In this document: piece by piece, positions 36,652 through 46,356 of the stretch
Layout: each line of letters starts with the position of its first letter
How positions within the stretch are numbered: the first letter of the stretch is position 1
Assembly: GCF_013248965.1 (NCBI RefSeq)
Contig: NZ_JABRVQ010000011.1
Span: 1 to 64,000, forward strand
Length of the DNA stretch: 64,000 bases
Source of the DNA: Psychrobacter okhotskensis
GTDB lineage: Bacteria > Pseudomonadota > Gammaproteobacteria > Pseudomonadales > Moraxellaceae
Direction of reading: 5' to 3'
Translations under genes and position numbers: made by a program
Notes under the pieces: generated by a model
Told to the model about the DNA's origin: nothing
Databases searched by the model: none
The model's input: the letters and a program-made list of their open reading frames with translations, nothing else

Positions 36652-37893
36652 TTAAGCCTTCGCTGTCTTAGCAGTTGCCATCATCTCTGCAAACTTATCA
36701 AACAATGGCGCAGCATCATGCGGGCCAGGGCTGGCTTCTGGGTGACCTTGGAAGCTAAAGACCGGCTTATTAGTCAGCTCAATCCCTTGGTTAGTACCAT
36801 CGAATAATGAGCGATGAGTCGATTTAACATTGGCAGGCAAGGTGTCTTCGTCAACCGCAAAACCGTGGTTTTGACTGGTAATCATCACCGTACCAGTAGC
36901 CAAGTCTTGTACTGGATGGTTGGCACCGTGATGACCGGTTTTCATTTTAATAGTATTTGCACCGCTGGCTAGACCAATCAGCTGATGACCTAAGCAGATA
37001 CCAAAAGTTGGAATTTCCGTTTCTTCAATGATGTGACGTACCGCATCGATGGCATAATCACAAGCAGCAGGGTCACCAGGACCGTTTGATAAGAAAATGC
37101 CATCTGGATTCATCGCTAGCACGTCAGCGATAGGCGTTTGTGCTGGTACAACGGTGACGTGACAACCACGGTCGACTAGCATACGTAAGATATTGGTTTT
37201 GGTACCAAAGTCATAAGCGATAACATTATATTTTGCTTCAACGTGCGTGCCCAAATTCTTAAAGAAGCCGCCCGTACCGCTATCATGGCTACCAGCTACA
37301 TCACGATTAAGCAAGGTATCTGATAAATCCCAGCTACCAGCGGTCCACTCAAACGTCGTCGGCGTACAGCATTCTTTTGCTAAATCCATACCTTCAAGAC
37401 CAGCGAACTCTTGCGCCAGTTTGATGGCTTGCTGTTCGTCTTCGCTGCTAATCGTGTCGCCGTTAGATGCGGTCATGATACAACCGTTTTGAGCGCCTTT
37501 ATCACGTAGTAGGCGGGTCAACTGACGGGTATCTATATCAGCAATAGCGACCGTATCATGGCTCTGTAGATAATCACTCAACGATTCAGAGTTACGGAAG
37601 TTTGAGGTAACCAGCGTTGCATCACGAATGATCAGGCCTTCTGCCCATACTTGGTGTCCATTACCAGACTCCGTATCTTCAGCATTGGTACCAGTATTAC
37701 CAATGTGCGGATAGGTGAGGGTGACGAGCTGGCGCGCGTAGCTTGGGTCGGTCAGGATTTCTTGATACCCTGTCATGGCTGTATTAAAGACCACTTCACC
37801 GACACGATGACCAAGACTGCCGATACTCACACCGCGAAAGATCGTACCGTCTGCTAGTGCCAAAATTGCTTGTATTTCTGCCGATGAATTCAA
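36652..37893 (-). CDS. carA: carbamoyl-phosphate synthase small subunit
   Basis: A glutamine amidotransferase that feeds ammonia to CarB. The 413-residue product has the N-terminal CPSase domain ([29 protein letters not shown]) and a class I GATase domain with nucleophile Cys in FGICLGHQ and catalytic His/Glu in [11 protein letters not shown]. The start appears to be TTG at 37893 behind a perfect GGAGG seven bases away. Non-ATG starts are known for carA in other proteobacteria. Confidence 0.96.
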   Translation of the reverse strand: MNSSAEIQAILALADGTIFRGVSIGSLGHRVGEVVFNTAMTGYQEILTDPSYARQLVTLTYPHIGNTGTNAEDTESGNGHQVWAEGLIIRDATLVTSNFRNSESLSDYLQSHDTVAIADIDTRQLTRLLRDKGAQNGCIMTASNGDTISSEDEQQAIKLAQEFAGLEGMDLAKECCTPTTFEWTAGSWDLSDTLLNRDVAGSHDSGTGGFFKNLGTHVEAKYNVIAYDFGTKTNILRMLVDRGCHVTVVPAQTPIADVLAMNPDGIFLSNGPGDPAACDYAIDAVRHIIEETEIPTFGICLGHQLIGLASGANTIKMKTGHHGANHPVQDLATGTVMITSQNHGFAVDEDTLPANVKSTHRSLFDGTNQGIELTNKPVFSFQGHPEASPGPHDAAPLFDKFAEMMATAKTAKA

Positions 37894-38127
37894 GGGTTGC
37901 CTCCGCTGTTATTGGTGAGTGCCATCATGATTTGTGGGTGAAAATATTGACTTATAATCACTATTTATAGGGTTATAGCTGCTCTTAAAGCCATAACAAA
38001 AAAGGACTAAAGCCAAAATTTTTCCACAAAAAAGCGAGAAGACATTATCGATGGAAACTACAAAACTCACTAGGTAGTGAATAGGTAACTTGCATCATGT
38101 CCGCTCGCTTAGGCACAGATTTTGCGC

Positions 38128-38133
38128 ATTATA
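38128..38133 (-). promoter_or_regulatory. likely -10 box of the carA operon
   Basis: A perfect TATAAT on the minus strand lies about 235 bases before the carA start. The -35 is weak (GGCTAT at 17 bases). The implied long leader (37894-38121) contains no hairpin that I can call with confidence and no clear ArgR box. Confidence 0.4.
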
Positions 38134-38318
38134 TACAATATCCGCTAAGATAGCCAGCCGATTCTCAAGGTTGATGACTGTGGCTTTGCTGATCGTAGTA
38201 AATAGCCGATATTAACTTAGCTAAAAGCCGATATCTGTATACTTGGGCTTTGCTTAAAATTTGCGTGACATGCATATGTATGGTCGTCTTTAGAGAACAT
38301 GATTGCCTAAAATAAGAG

Positions 38319-38457
38319 CTATATAAAATAGCCTAAGTAATATCGATAAATCATGCACTGCTGATATCCATTTTTCTTGCTTGCTGTGCCTACGCAGACA
38401 GAGGCTACAAAAAATCGATATCAGCAATACCGTCGCGTTTCTAGGATATTCTAACTA
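38319..38457 (+). repeat. MITE-like palindromic repeat, copy B
   Basis: Same core as copy A: CTGCTGATATCC, CTTGCTTGCTGTGCC, CAGACAGAGGCTACAAAAAA, TCGATATCAGCAATACC. Both ends are degraded. A 19-bp direct repeat TATATAAAATAGCCTAAGT occurs at 38320-38338 and again at 38458-38476, framing the element. Confidence 0.85.
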
Positions 38458-38632
38458 TATATAAAATAGCCTAAGTTATAAAAATGAATTTTCGTGACTG
38501 ATATAACCATAAATCTAATACTAAAAGAGCTAGATTTTCACAGGTAGCTTTGCCACAATGGACGGCGCTGTTATAAATATAGCTTTGAACCGAATATAAT
38601 TATTAAAATACCCAATGTAACAAGGACCCGTT

Positions 38633-39169
38633 ATGATTTACCAATATTTAGACAAAGTGCCTGAGTTTGCCGTTCCATTTAACGGTTGGGTGGCAGATAC
38701 CGCACGTGTCATCGGCGATGTATATTTGGGTCATCAAGCCAGTGTTTGGTTTGGGGCGGTGATTCGCGGGGACAATGAGCGCATTCATATCGGTGATTAT
38801 AGTAATGTGCAAGAAAACAGCGTCATTCATACCGATGCAGGCATCGAAGTAAAGATCGGCGATCATGTCACCATTGGTCATTTAGCGATGCTGCATGGCT
38901 GCGAAGTCGGTGATAATAGTCTCATTGGCATCGGTGCAGTTATTTTAAATAATGCCAAAATTGGTAAAAATTGTATCATTGGTGCCAAAGCGTTGGTCAC
39001 TGAAGGCAAAGAGATTCCAGATAATTCTCTGGTAATGGGCGCACCTGCAAAAGTAGTCAAAACCTTGACCGATGAGCAAGCTGCCATGATGAAGTGGTCT
39101 GCGCTGCATTATAGCGATCGTTGTCAGACATTTAAGACTGGCTTAAAAGAAATAGCCATGCCTGATTAA
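38633..39169 (+). CDS. gamma-carbonic-anhydrase-like hexapeptide-repeat protein (YrdA/PaaY type)
   Basis: 178 residues of left-handed beta-helix built from hexapeptide repeats ([44 protein letters not shown]). Metal-binding histidines are present in NSVIHTD and GHLAMLHG. The family includes zinc or iron carbonic anhydrases and thioesterases such as PaaY; the activity is not readable. AAGGACC precedes the ATG. It is monocistronic, facing away from carA. Confidence 0.88.
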   Translation: MIYQYLDKVPEFAVPFNGWVADTARVIGDVYLGHQASVWFGAVIRGDNERIHIGDYSNVQENSVIHTDAGIEVKIGDHVTIGHLAMLHGCEVGDNSLIGIGAVILNNAKIGKNCIIGAKALVTEGKEIPDNSLVMGAPAKVVKTLTDEQAAMMKWSALHYSDRCQTFKTGLKEIAMPD

Positions 39170-39307
39170 TCAATATAAAAGTGAGCATTGATTTATCTTT
39201 AGATAATCGTTTTATAAGTGATAAGTAGATTGAGCGTTATTGATTTCTCATCCTTTATTGAAACGTTTTTTGAGCAAATAATTTTGGGGCAGAAGCTTTT
39301 ATGTTAT

Positions 39308-39757
39308 TTATGCCATTAGCATCATGATAAGCCAAATAACGGCAAAAATGATAATACCGATGATTATTCCACGAAAAACGTCATGGCGTATCGAGTAGTC
39401 GTTAAGATAAGCATTGTTGTTGCCAGTTTCATCATTATGCAAAGCATTGACGCTCTCGGCACCGGCGCTTTTGCCAACGATAAAGCCTATTAACGCACCC
39501 AAAACCAACATAAACGGCGTAAATAACCAGAATATCTCGCCATTGCCCATGCCAGCAAGTGAGCGAATGACAACAATCGCAAGGTCGATAAGTAAGCCGC
39601 CAAAGCCATACATCAAGCCATTTAACAGCGCATAAAGCAGACGCTCTAAAGGCGATTGATAGCTTTTGCCTAACTGCCGTCGCCTAATTTCTCTGATGGA
39701 GCGGGCAGGGCGTCGCGGTCGATTAAACAAAGCAGTTTTATCATCAGGCGCTTTCAT
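39308..39757 (-). CDS. hypothetical small inner-membrane protein
   Basis: About 149 residues: a basic N-terminus (RPRRPARSIREIRRRQLGK), then three hydrophobic segments (near 48-72, 82-105 and the C-terminal 22 residues). No family is recognised. The frame opens with a TTG at 39781, but AGAGAA before the ATG at 39757 is more convincing. It is convergent with the gamma-CA-like gene. Confidence 0.65.
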   Translation of the reverse strand: MKAPDDKTALFNRPRRPARSIREIRRRQLGKSYQSPLERLLYALLNGLMYGFGGLLIDLAIVVIRSLAGMGNGEIFWLFTPFMLVLGALIGFIVGKSAGAESVNALHNDETGNNNAYLNDYSIRHDVFRGIIIGIIIFAVIWLIMMLMA

Positions 39758-39950
39758 AAGGTTCTCTATTGTTATTATCAAGCAAGCTAAAGATAAGCTA
39801 ATGAGATTTTAAAGTAAACAAGTTAGCATAATTTTGTTCGGTGAACAGTAGGCTTATAGAGAATTATCAGCACATTTTATATCCAATATTTTCTCTAAAA
39901 TATTTTTCATTCAAAAAATCATTCCCTTAAAAAATCATAAGGCTCCAATT

Positions 39951-40652
39951 ATGCAGGCAACTCAAGCACACACTGATGGAAAAGAATTGGCGTTATTCGA
40001 TCTAGATCATACCTTGCTCGATGTCGATAGCGACTACCTATGGGGCGAATATATCGTCAAGCATAACCTCGTTGATGAAGCTGAATATCGTACAGCCAAT
40101 CAAGCATTTTACGAACAGTACATCGAAGGCACGCTTGATGCGACCGAATATAATGAATTCGTCGCCCAGTTTTTGAGCAGTTTGCCGATGGATAGACTGC
40201 ATGAGTTGCGAGAAGATTATATTAAGACTGAAATCGAGCCTCATATTCGTCCAAAAGCGATGGAGGCGCTCTGTCATCATGTCGAAAAAGGTCATGATGT
40301 GGTGATTATTTCGGCGACCAATGACTTTGTAGTGTCGGCTATCGCTAAACGTTTTGGTATTGAAGATGCCAATGTCTTGGCTACGCCTTTGGAAATCAAA
40401 GATCAGCGCTATACTGGTAAGCTGATGGACAAACCAAACTTTCAGGCAGGCAAGATATACCATCTCGATAAGTGGCTGAATAAAAAGCAACTGGCTGGCA
40501 TAAAATTTGATAAAACCTATGCCTATTCAGATTCCAAAAATGATATTCCTTTGCTTGAATGGGCGGATGTGGCTATTTGCGTGTCCCCTGATGACGCGTT
40601 GCATGCGCATGCGTTAGCCCATCGCTGGGCAGTAGAGGATTGGTCAATTTAG
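39951..40652 (+). CDS. HAD superfamily hydrolase, subfamily IB (SerB-like phosphatase)
   Basis: 233 residues with the nucleophile motif ALFDLDHTLL (DxDxT), motif II VVIISATNDF, the Lys of motif III and motif IV SDSKNDIPLLEWA. It resembles the YfbT/CicA-like HAD-IB phosphatases encoded beside other housekeeping genes. The substrate is unknown, probably a small phosphomonoester. AAGG precedes the ATG. It lies upstream of prfB on the same strand, 116 bases away. Confidence 0.88.
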   Translation: MQATQAHTDGKELALFDLDHTLLDVDSDYLWGEYIVKHNLVDEAEYRTANQAFYEQYIEGTLDATEYNEFVAQFLSSLPMDRLHELREDYIKTEIEPHIRPKAMEALCHHVEKGHDVVIISATNDFVVSAIAKRFGIEDANVLATPLEIKDQRYTGKLMDKPNFQAGKIYHLDKWLNKKQLAGIKFDKTYAYSDSKNDIPLLEWADVAICVSPDDALHAHALAHRWAVEDWSI

Positions 40653-40768
40653 CTGGTCTATGATTATTTAATATAAAGGCATTGATAATTAGTCAACTAT
40701 TTATCGTCAATCTCATTTAAAATAGCGCCATATCAATGAGATATCTATTTAAAAAGACAGGAATACTT

Positions 40769-41864
40769 ATGGAAATCAATCCGTATCAAGAACAAATCAA
40801 AGATCTATCTGAGCGTGGACAGGACTTGCGGAGGTATCTTTGACTTCGATGGTAAGCAAGAACGCTTAGAAGAAGTCAATTTAGAGTTAGAGAACCCCGA
40901 GCTATGGAATGATCCAGAGCGTGCAACCAAGATTAATAAAGAGAAAAGCCAGCTTGATGGCGTCATCGATGTCGTGGTCTCGCTTGAGACCACCTTAGAA
41001 GATGCATCTGCCATGCTGGAGCTGGCGGTAGAAGCAGAAGACGAGTCGTTACTTGCTGATGTACAAGCCGAGCTTGACGATGCGGAGAAGCGCGTTGCTG
41101 ACTTAGAGTTCCGTCGCATGTTTAGTGGCGAGATGGATCCTAATAATTGCTACTTGGATATCCAGTCAGGCAGTGGCGGCACAGAAGCGCAAGATTGGGC
41201 CGAGATGCTACTGCGCATGTATACGCGCTGGGCAGAGGCGCATGGCTTTAAAGTTGACGTGATTGAAGTATCTTCTGGTAGCGTTGCTGGGATTAAATCA
41301 GCCACGATTGAGATTAAGGGTGATTATGCCTTTGGTTGGTTACGTACCGAAATTGGCGTGCATCGCTTAGTGCGTAAATCACCATTTGATAGTAACAACG
41401 GTCGCCATACCTCATTTGCCGCTGTTTTTGTCTCGCCTGAAATTGATGATAACGTTGAGATTGATATCAACCCAGCTGATTTGCGTATCGATACTTACCG
41501 TTCATCAGGCGCGGGTGGTCAGCACGTGAACACCACTGACTCTGCGGTGCGTATTACTCATGAGCCGAGTGGTGTGGTGGTGACTTGTCAGAATGAGCGT
41601 AGCCAACATGGCAACAAAGCGACGGCGATGAAGATGCTACGTGCCAAGCTTTATGAGCTTGAGATGCAAAAACGCATGGAGTCGCAACAAGCGGTTGAAG
41701 ATGGTAAATCTGACGTCGGTTGGGGCAGTCAAATCCGCTCATATGTGCTGGATGACTCACGTATTAAAGACTTGCGTACTGGCGTTGAAACCTTTAACAC
41801 CGGTGCAGTGCTAGATGGCGACCTTGATCAATTTATCGAAGCAAGTCTAAAAGCGGGATTGTAA
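40769..41864 (+). CDS. prfB: peptide chain release factor 2 (programmed +1 frameshift)
   Basis: Terminates translation at UGA and UAA. The first 24 codons run from the ATG at 40769 to an in-frame TGA at 40841-40843. Reading resumes in the +1 frame at GAC 40842, giving 364 residues against 365 in E. coli. The later part has the anticodon-like SPF ([15 protein letters not shown]) and the peptidyl-hydrolase GGQ ([14 protein letters not shown]). The shift site is the classic autoregulatory one. The product does not exist as one continuous ORF. Confidence 0.97.
40831..40844 (+). other. prfB +1 recoding site
   Basis: GGAGG TAT CTT TGA C: an internal Shine-Dalgarno-like sequence followed by CUU UGA C. 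Low RF2 makes the ribosome pause at UGA and slip +1, so RF2 controls its own synthesis. Confidence 0.95.
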
Positions 41865-41906
41865 AAAAACTTTCAAATATTACCTAAAACCTTATTAAGG
41901 AAAACT

Positions 41907-42191
41907 ATGCCAAGCGTTAATAATTATTTTGATGATAAAGTCACTTCTATTGCTTTTCAAACCGCGACCAAGCCCGCTACCGTTGGCGTGATGGAAATTG
42001 GCGAGTATGAATTCGGTACTAGCGAATTTGAAACCATGAGTGTGGTGAGTGGTGCATTGACAGTTAAGCTACCAGAAAGCACTGAGTGGCAAACCTTTAA
42101 TGCGGGCGAGCAGTTTACCGTTGAAGCCAATCAGAAATTCAATGTTAAAGTTGAAGTGGAAACTGCTTATTTATGTGTATATGGTAAATAA
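41907..42191 (+). CDS. ppnP: pyrimidine/purine nucleoside phosphorylase (PpnP/YaiE)
   Basis: 94 residues of a single cupin, the usual family length: [17 protein letters not shown] at the start and [23 protein letters not shown] in the core. E. coli PpnP splits diverse nucleosides to base plus ribose-1-phosphate. AAGGAAAACT precedes the ATG. It lies 42 bases after prfB and may be co-transcribed; a strong terminator follows. Confidence 0.92.
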   Translation: MPSVNNYFDDKVTSIAFQTATKPATVGVMEIGEYEFGTSEFETMSVVSGALTVKLPESTEWQTFNAGEQFTVEANQKFNVKVEVETAYLCVYGK

Positions 42192-42219
42192 GCGATTTTA
42201 AAGTAGTAATATAATAATT

Positions 42220-42251
42220 AACGCCAAGTGTTTAACGCTTGGCGTTTTTTT
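42220..42251 (+). terminator. terminator after ppnP
   Basis: AACGCCAAG / CTTGGCGTT hairpin followed by seven T. Confidence 0.9.
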
Positions 42252-42269
42252 ATGGTTAAATTTTAAGAT

Positions 42270-42307
42270 AAGTTTCAGTCGTAAGATTAAGTTTCAGTCG
42301 TAAGATA
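42270..42307. repeat. 2 x 19-bp tandem duplication
   Basis: AAGTTTCAGTCGTAAGAT plus T or A occurs twice in tandem. The second unit runs into the left end of MITE-like copy C. Confidence 0.9.
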
Positions 42308-42445
42308 TAGTCAGTGAAAAGTAATATCGAACCATCACGCACTGCTGATATCAATTTTTCTAGCTTACTGTGTCTGCACAGACAGAGGCGACAAAAAATT
42401 TATATCAGCAATACCATCGCGTTTTTAAAATATTTTGACTATCTT
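42304..42445 (+). repeat. MITE-like palindromic repeat, copy C
   Basis: Left TIR remnant TATAGTCAGTGAAAAGTAAT, inner arms CTGCTGATATCAATTTTTC and AAAAAATTTATATCAGCA, right end TTTTGACTAT. It stops about 10 bases before the stop codon of the minus-strand acetyltransferase gene. Confidence 0.88.
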
Positions 42446-42454
42446 TGTCAATCG

Positions 42455-42907
42455 TTATAATTTTTTACGATATTGCACCATGTCCGTTTGGGTGGCGATG
42501 GCATCATAGAGTTTGCGTGCTGTGGTGTTGCCTTCTTGCGTGGTCCAATAGACACGGTTGCAATGTTGCTTATCAGCAAAGTCATAAACCTGTTCAATCA
42601 GTGCGCGTCCTATGCCTTGCCCGCGGGCAGACTCACTAACATACAGATCCTCTAAGTAACAGCATTCGGTGGTATTCCATGTATTGGGATGTAGCACGAC
42701 ATGCGTGATACCTACCAGCGTTTCATCGACCCATGCCCCAAAGCCATAAATTGGCATATTGCTATCAAGCAGGTTGCGCCAAGTCTTTTCTGTGGTACTT
42801 GGTGGCAGACGAGTTTCATAAAAAATTAAATAACTTTGCCACAATTTTAACCAAGCATCGTAATCAGCTTTAGACAATGGGATTATTTTTATCGAAATAT
42901 TTTTCAT
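42455..42907 (-). CDS. GNAT family N-acetyltransferase
   Basis: 150 residues with the acetyl-CoA binding motif A (LYVSESARGQGIGRALIEQV) and GITHVVLHPNTWN upstream of it. The YDAIATQTDMVQYRKKL ending is typical of small GNATs that acetylate polyamines, amino acids or drugs. The acceptor is unknown. No good ribosome site is visible. A MITE-like element abuts its 3' end. Confidence 0.88.
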   Translation of the reverse strand: MKNISIKIIPLSKADYDAWLKLWQSYLIFYETRLPPSTTEKTWRNLLDSNMPIYGFGAWVDETLVGITHVVLHPNTWNTTECCYLEDLYVSESARGQGIGRALIEQVYDFADKQHCNRVYWTTQEGNTTARKLYDAIATQTDMVQYRKKL

Positions 42908-43051
42908 GGGTGTTCACTTGATTTTATTAATGGACAGACGTTCAATTATGACGCAATCAATCATAATTGATAACCCTTCTATACAGCATTTTTACATAGC
43001 GATTACACTTTATCCGTGGCAAGTAAACAGCAAAAATTCTCATAGTTAATT

Positions 43052-44230
43052 ATGCTAAAACCACTATTATTTAAAAGTGTATTATTTATGACCAAAGCAG
43101 CTGCACAAACGACCTCAGAGGATATTCGTCACGATTATGAGCATTTAGCACGTCGGGCGAATTTGCGCTACGTCAGTGATAATGAACCGGGTTATAGTCG
43201 TCAGCGTTGGGGTCGCGGTTTTACTTACCGAGATGCTACTGGCAAGACGGTGAAAGACAAGGCTTTGCGCCAGCGTTTTGATGCCTTGGTCATTCCACCG
43301 ATGTGGTCAGAGGTATGGATATGCCAAGATGATAAGGGTCATCTGCAGTCGACCGGTCGTGATGGCAAAGCGCGCAAGCAATACTTATATCATCCTGAGT
43401 GGGATACGGTACGTGACCAAGCCAAGTTCGATGCGATGATAGGTTTTGCGGAGGCATTGCCAAACCTACGTGCGCAAGTCGAAGAAGACTTAGAAGCAGC
43501 GCCGCTATCACGCGCCAATGTACTGGCTGCCGTGGTTAAATTGCTTGAGACGACGTTAATTCGAATCGGTAATAGCCGCTATGCGAAGATGAATAAAAGC
43601 TACGGTCTCAGTACATTGCGTAGCAAACATGTGAGCGAGATAGACGATGGCTTGGCATTCGATTTCGTCGGAAAAAGTGCCAAAGCCCATCATATCGAAT
43701 TGCAGGATGAGCGTTTGATTGAGATTGTACAAGCGTGTTCTGAGCTGCCCGGTTATCAAATTTTTAAATACTTAGATGATAATGGTCATAAGCAAGTCGT
43801 CGATAGTGCCGATATCAATGATTATTTGCGTAAGCACCTTTGCACTGATGCCAGCAATAATAAAAGCGATCATTTATATAGTGGCAATCTGTATAGTGCC
43901 AAGGATTTTCGTACTTGGATGGCCAGTGTATTGGCTGCCAGCCATCTGTATGACGAGCTTGAAGCCGCCAGTGGCAAAGAGATATTGACTAGCGAGCCGG
44001 ACAGTCGGGCGCGCCAACAGTTGGTCACTGATATGGTCAAAGAAGTAGCAGATGAGCTTGGCAATACCCCAAGCGTGTGCCGAGCATCCTATATTCACCC
44101 TGTTATTATTGAACGGTTTTTGGCAGGTCAGTTTTTTGAGCCCTATAAACAAGCGCGCCGTGGACGCACTCGAAAGTATCAAAGCTGTGAAGAAAAAGCA
44201 CTGCTGGGCTTCTTGAGTATATTCGATTAA
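43052..44230 (+). CDS. DNA topoisomerase IB (poxvirus-like)
   Basis: Relaxes supercoils by a 3'-phosphotyrosine intermediate. 392 residues, with the N-terminal eukaryote/poxvirus-like domain (GRGFTYRDATGKTV; FDALVIPPMWSEVWICQDDKGHLQSTGRDGKARKQYLYH) and a C-terminal catalytic domain ending in SVCRASYIHP with nucleophile Tyr347. Bacterial members are scattered among proteobacteria and are not essential. Both ATG 43052 and ATG 43088 lack a strong ribosome site, so the start is uncertain. Short degenerate 14-bp repeats follow the stop. Confidence 0.92.
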   Translation: MLKPLLFKSVLFMTKAAAQTTSEDIRHDYEHLARRANLRYVSDNEPGYSRQRWGRGFTYRDATGKTVKDKALRQRFDALVIPPMWSEVWICQDDKGHLQSTGRDGKARKQYLYHPEWDTVRDQAKFDAMIGFAEALPNLRAQVEEDLEAAPLSRANVLAAVVKLLETTLIRIGNSRYAKMNKSYGLSTLRSKHVSEIDDGLAFDFVGKSAKAHHIELQDERLIEIVQACSELPGYQIFKYLDDNGHKQVVDSADINDYLRKHLCTDASNNKSDHLYSGNLYSAKDFRTWMASVLAASHLYDELEAASGKEILTSEPDSRARQQLVTDMVKEVADELGNTPSVCRASYIHPVIIERFLAGQFFEPYKQARRGRTRKYQSCEEKALLGFLSIFD

Positions 44231-44552
44231 GCGTACTCGACTAAGCGCACTAGAGTAACTGCGTTAGAAAATAAGAGGCTTATAAAATAAAGGCCTCGGA
44301 ATAGTTGCTTTATAATGTAAGCACATTAGAAGAATATATAGCAGTCTAACAACTGCTAATAGTAAGATAATTATCTGGACTCAGATATTTATAAATGATA
44401 CGTTATGTATTGAATTAGATGTTAACGTGCTTTTTTAACAGACCCTAATGATTAACGCCCAATTTTATCAAGTAACACAGTCTATAGGATATCGACTGTT
44501 GTGATAGCAATTGATATTTTCAGCTCGATCTCCACCGCTAAAGGATTAGCCC

Positions 44553-46256
44553 ATGAATACCTCATCTACACAAACCGCGCACGCTACAGCGGATACTTCT
44601 AAAACACCCATCAATTATAGTGATTATTATAATAACTTCGAGATGAATGCGTTGTTAGAGGAAATATTTGGCGCGCATTTGGATGATCGATTAAATGCTT
44701 ACATGGCTTGCTGTGGTCGCCATGTGCGTGACGGTCGCGCGGACAATACGGCCTTAGTCCATGAAGATACTAGCGGTAACATAACGCGCATGAGCTTTGG
44801 CGAGTTGGATGAAGCGAGTGCGCAAGTTGCCAATTTATTATTGTCCTATGGTGTAAAAGCCGGTGACCAAGTCGCCACCATGCTACCGCGCACGCCTGAA
44901 TTACTAACGGTTGTATTAGCGACATGGCGCATTGGGGCAGTGTACCAGCCGCTATTTACCGCTTTTGGTTACGATTCGATTAAGTACCGTATGGATAAGG
45001 CCAATACCAAGGTGGTATTTACCAATCAGGAAAATCGTGGCAAGTTTGAAGATTTGGCCAAACAAGCCAAAATGGTACTTATTGGCAGTATTCATGATAG
45101 CGACGCTTGGGGTGATGACAATTATCACGAGATGAGGGTGACGCAGCCGCAAGCGATAGAAGCTGTTTTGCTAGATACGGATGCACCATTCTTGCAAATG
45201 TTTACTTCAGGTACGGTGGGCAAGTCAAAAGGCGTTAGTGTGCCATTAGCGGCGTTGCCTGCTTTTTATCTATATATGCGTTATGCGATTGATCTGCGCG
45301 AGACTGATAATTACTGGAACATGGCAGACCCCGGCTGGGCATATGGGCTATATTATGCGATTACTGGGCCTTTATTATTAGGGGTCACGACCTACTTTAA
45401 CGAAGCAGGCTTTGATGCGACCAATACCCGCGACTTTATGGTGCGCCATAAGATTACCAATCTAGCGTCATCGCCAACGGCTTTTCGGATGATGAAATCG
45501 AGTGGTGTTTTTGATGCATCGTCCGCAAATGACGATAACGCCTTGTCTCTACGCTGCGCTAACTCGGCAGGGGAGACGCTGAATACTGAAGTAGTAAGTT
45601 GGGTGGAAAGTCATTTGGGCTGTCAGGTTTGCGATCAATATGGGCAGACAGAGACCGGCATGACCTGCTGCGAGCATCATGCTTTGGCGCATGAATGTCC
45701 AGTCGGCTCGATGGGCATGGCGTTACCGGGGCATACGCTGGTAGTGCTCGATGATGATATGCAAGTATTGCCCGATGGTGAGCAAGGACAATTGGCAGTC
45801 GTGGTCAGTCAGTCGCCTGCGTTTTATTTCCGAGGCTATAGTTGGAATGAAAAACAAGCGTTTTTTGAAGATTACTATTTGACAGGCGACGTGGTCGAGC
45901 GTCATAGTGACGGCAGCTATTGGTTTTCAGGACGTGATGATGACATCATTATCACGGCAGGCTATCGGGTCGGTCCTACCGATGTCGAAAACACTGTGCT
46001 CGAGCACGCAGCGGTCGCGGAGTCTGCTGCCGTTGGTATACCTGATGAGGTGCGTGGGCATACGATTAAGTCCTATGTGGTACTCAAAGATGGCATCGAG
46101 GGCTCTGAAGAGATTGCTCAGAAAATCAAAGACTTGGTACGCAAACGTTTATCGACTCACGCTTATCCGCGGGAAGTTGAATTTGTGAGTGCACTACCAA
46201 AAACACCAAGCGGTAAAATTCAGCGCTTTTTGCTGCGTAGCCTGTCTGCAGATTGA
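44553..46256 (+). CDS. AMP-dependent acyl-CoA synthetase/ligase
   Basis: 567 residues of the ANL superfamily: a P-loop-like MFTSGTVGKSKGVSVP, the ATP motif DQYGQTETGM, the hinge YWFSGRDDDIIITAGYRVGP and the C-terminal catalytic Lys in KTPSGKIQR. It resembles medium-chain or acetyl-type synthetases, but the substrate cannot be assigned. The hydroxyacyl-CoA-dehydrogenase-like SDR gene follows 100 bases downstream, so both may act in one acyl-CoA breakdown route. AAAGGA precedes the ATG. The 322-base gap upstream has a TATAAT near 44311 and no gene. Confidence 0.88.
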   Translation: MNTSSTQTAHATADTSKTPINYSDYYNNFEMNALLEEIFGAHLDDRLNAYMACCGRHVRDGRADNTALVHEDTSGNITRMSFGELDEASAQVANLLLSYGVKAGDQVATMLPRTPELLTVVLATWRIGAVYQPLFTAFGYDSIKYRMDKANTKVVFTNQENRGKFEDLAKQAKMVLIGSIHDSDAWGDDNYHEMRVTQPQAIEAVLLDTDAPFLQMFTSGTVGKSKGVSVPLAALPAFYLYMRYAIDLRETDNYWNMADPGWAYGLYYAITGPLLLGVTTYFNEAGFDATNTRDFMVRHKITNLASSPTAFRMMKSSGVFDASSANDDNALSLRCANSAGETLNTEVVSWVESHLGCQVCDQYGQTETGMTCCEHHALAHECPVGSMGMALPGHTLVVLDDDMQVLPDGEQGQLAVVVSQSPAFYFRGYSWNEKQAFFEDYYLTGDVVERHSDGSYWFSGRDDDIIITAGYRVGPTDVENTVLEHAAVAESAAVGIPDEVRGHTIKSYVVLKDGIEGSEEIAQKIKDLVRKRLSTHAYPREVEFVSALPKTPSGKIQRFLLRSLSAD

Positions 46257-46282
46257 AGCCTCTTGGTCCAGAGTAGGGGCGC

Positions 46283-46312
46283 AGAGCAGTTATAAAAAGA
46301 GCAGTTATAAAA
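46283..46312. repeat. perfect 2 x 15-bp tandem duplication
   Basis: AGAGCAGTTATAAAA twice in tandem, between the acyl-CoA synthetase and SDR genes. Confidence 0.9.
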
Positions 46313-46356
46313 ACGTTAAACATCAATATCAAACAAAAATCTATTAAGGGAATAAT

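Noticed and set aside
40815..41864. prfB starting within the long ORF
   Set aside because: The real start is ATG 40769 with the +1 frameshift at 40841.
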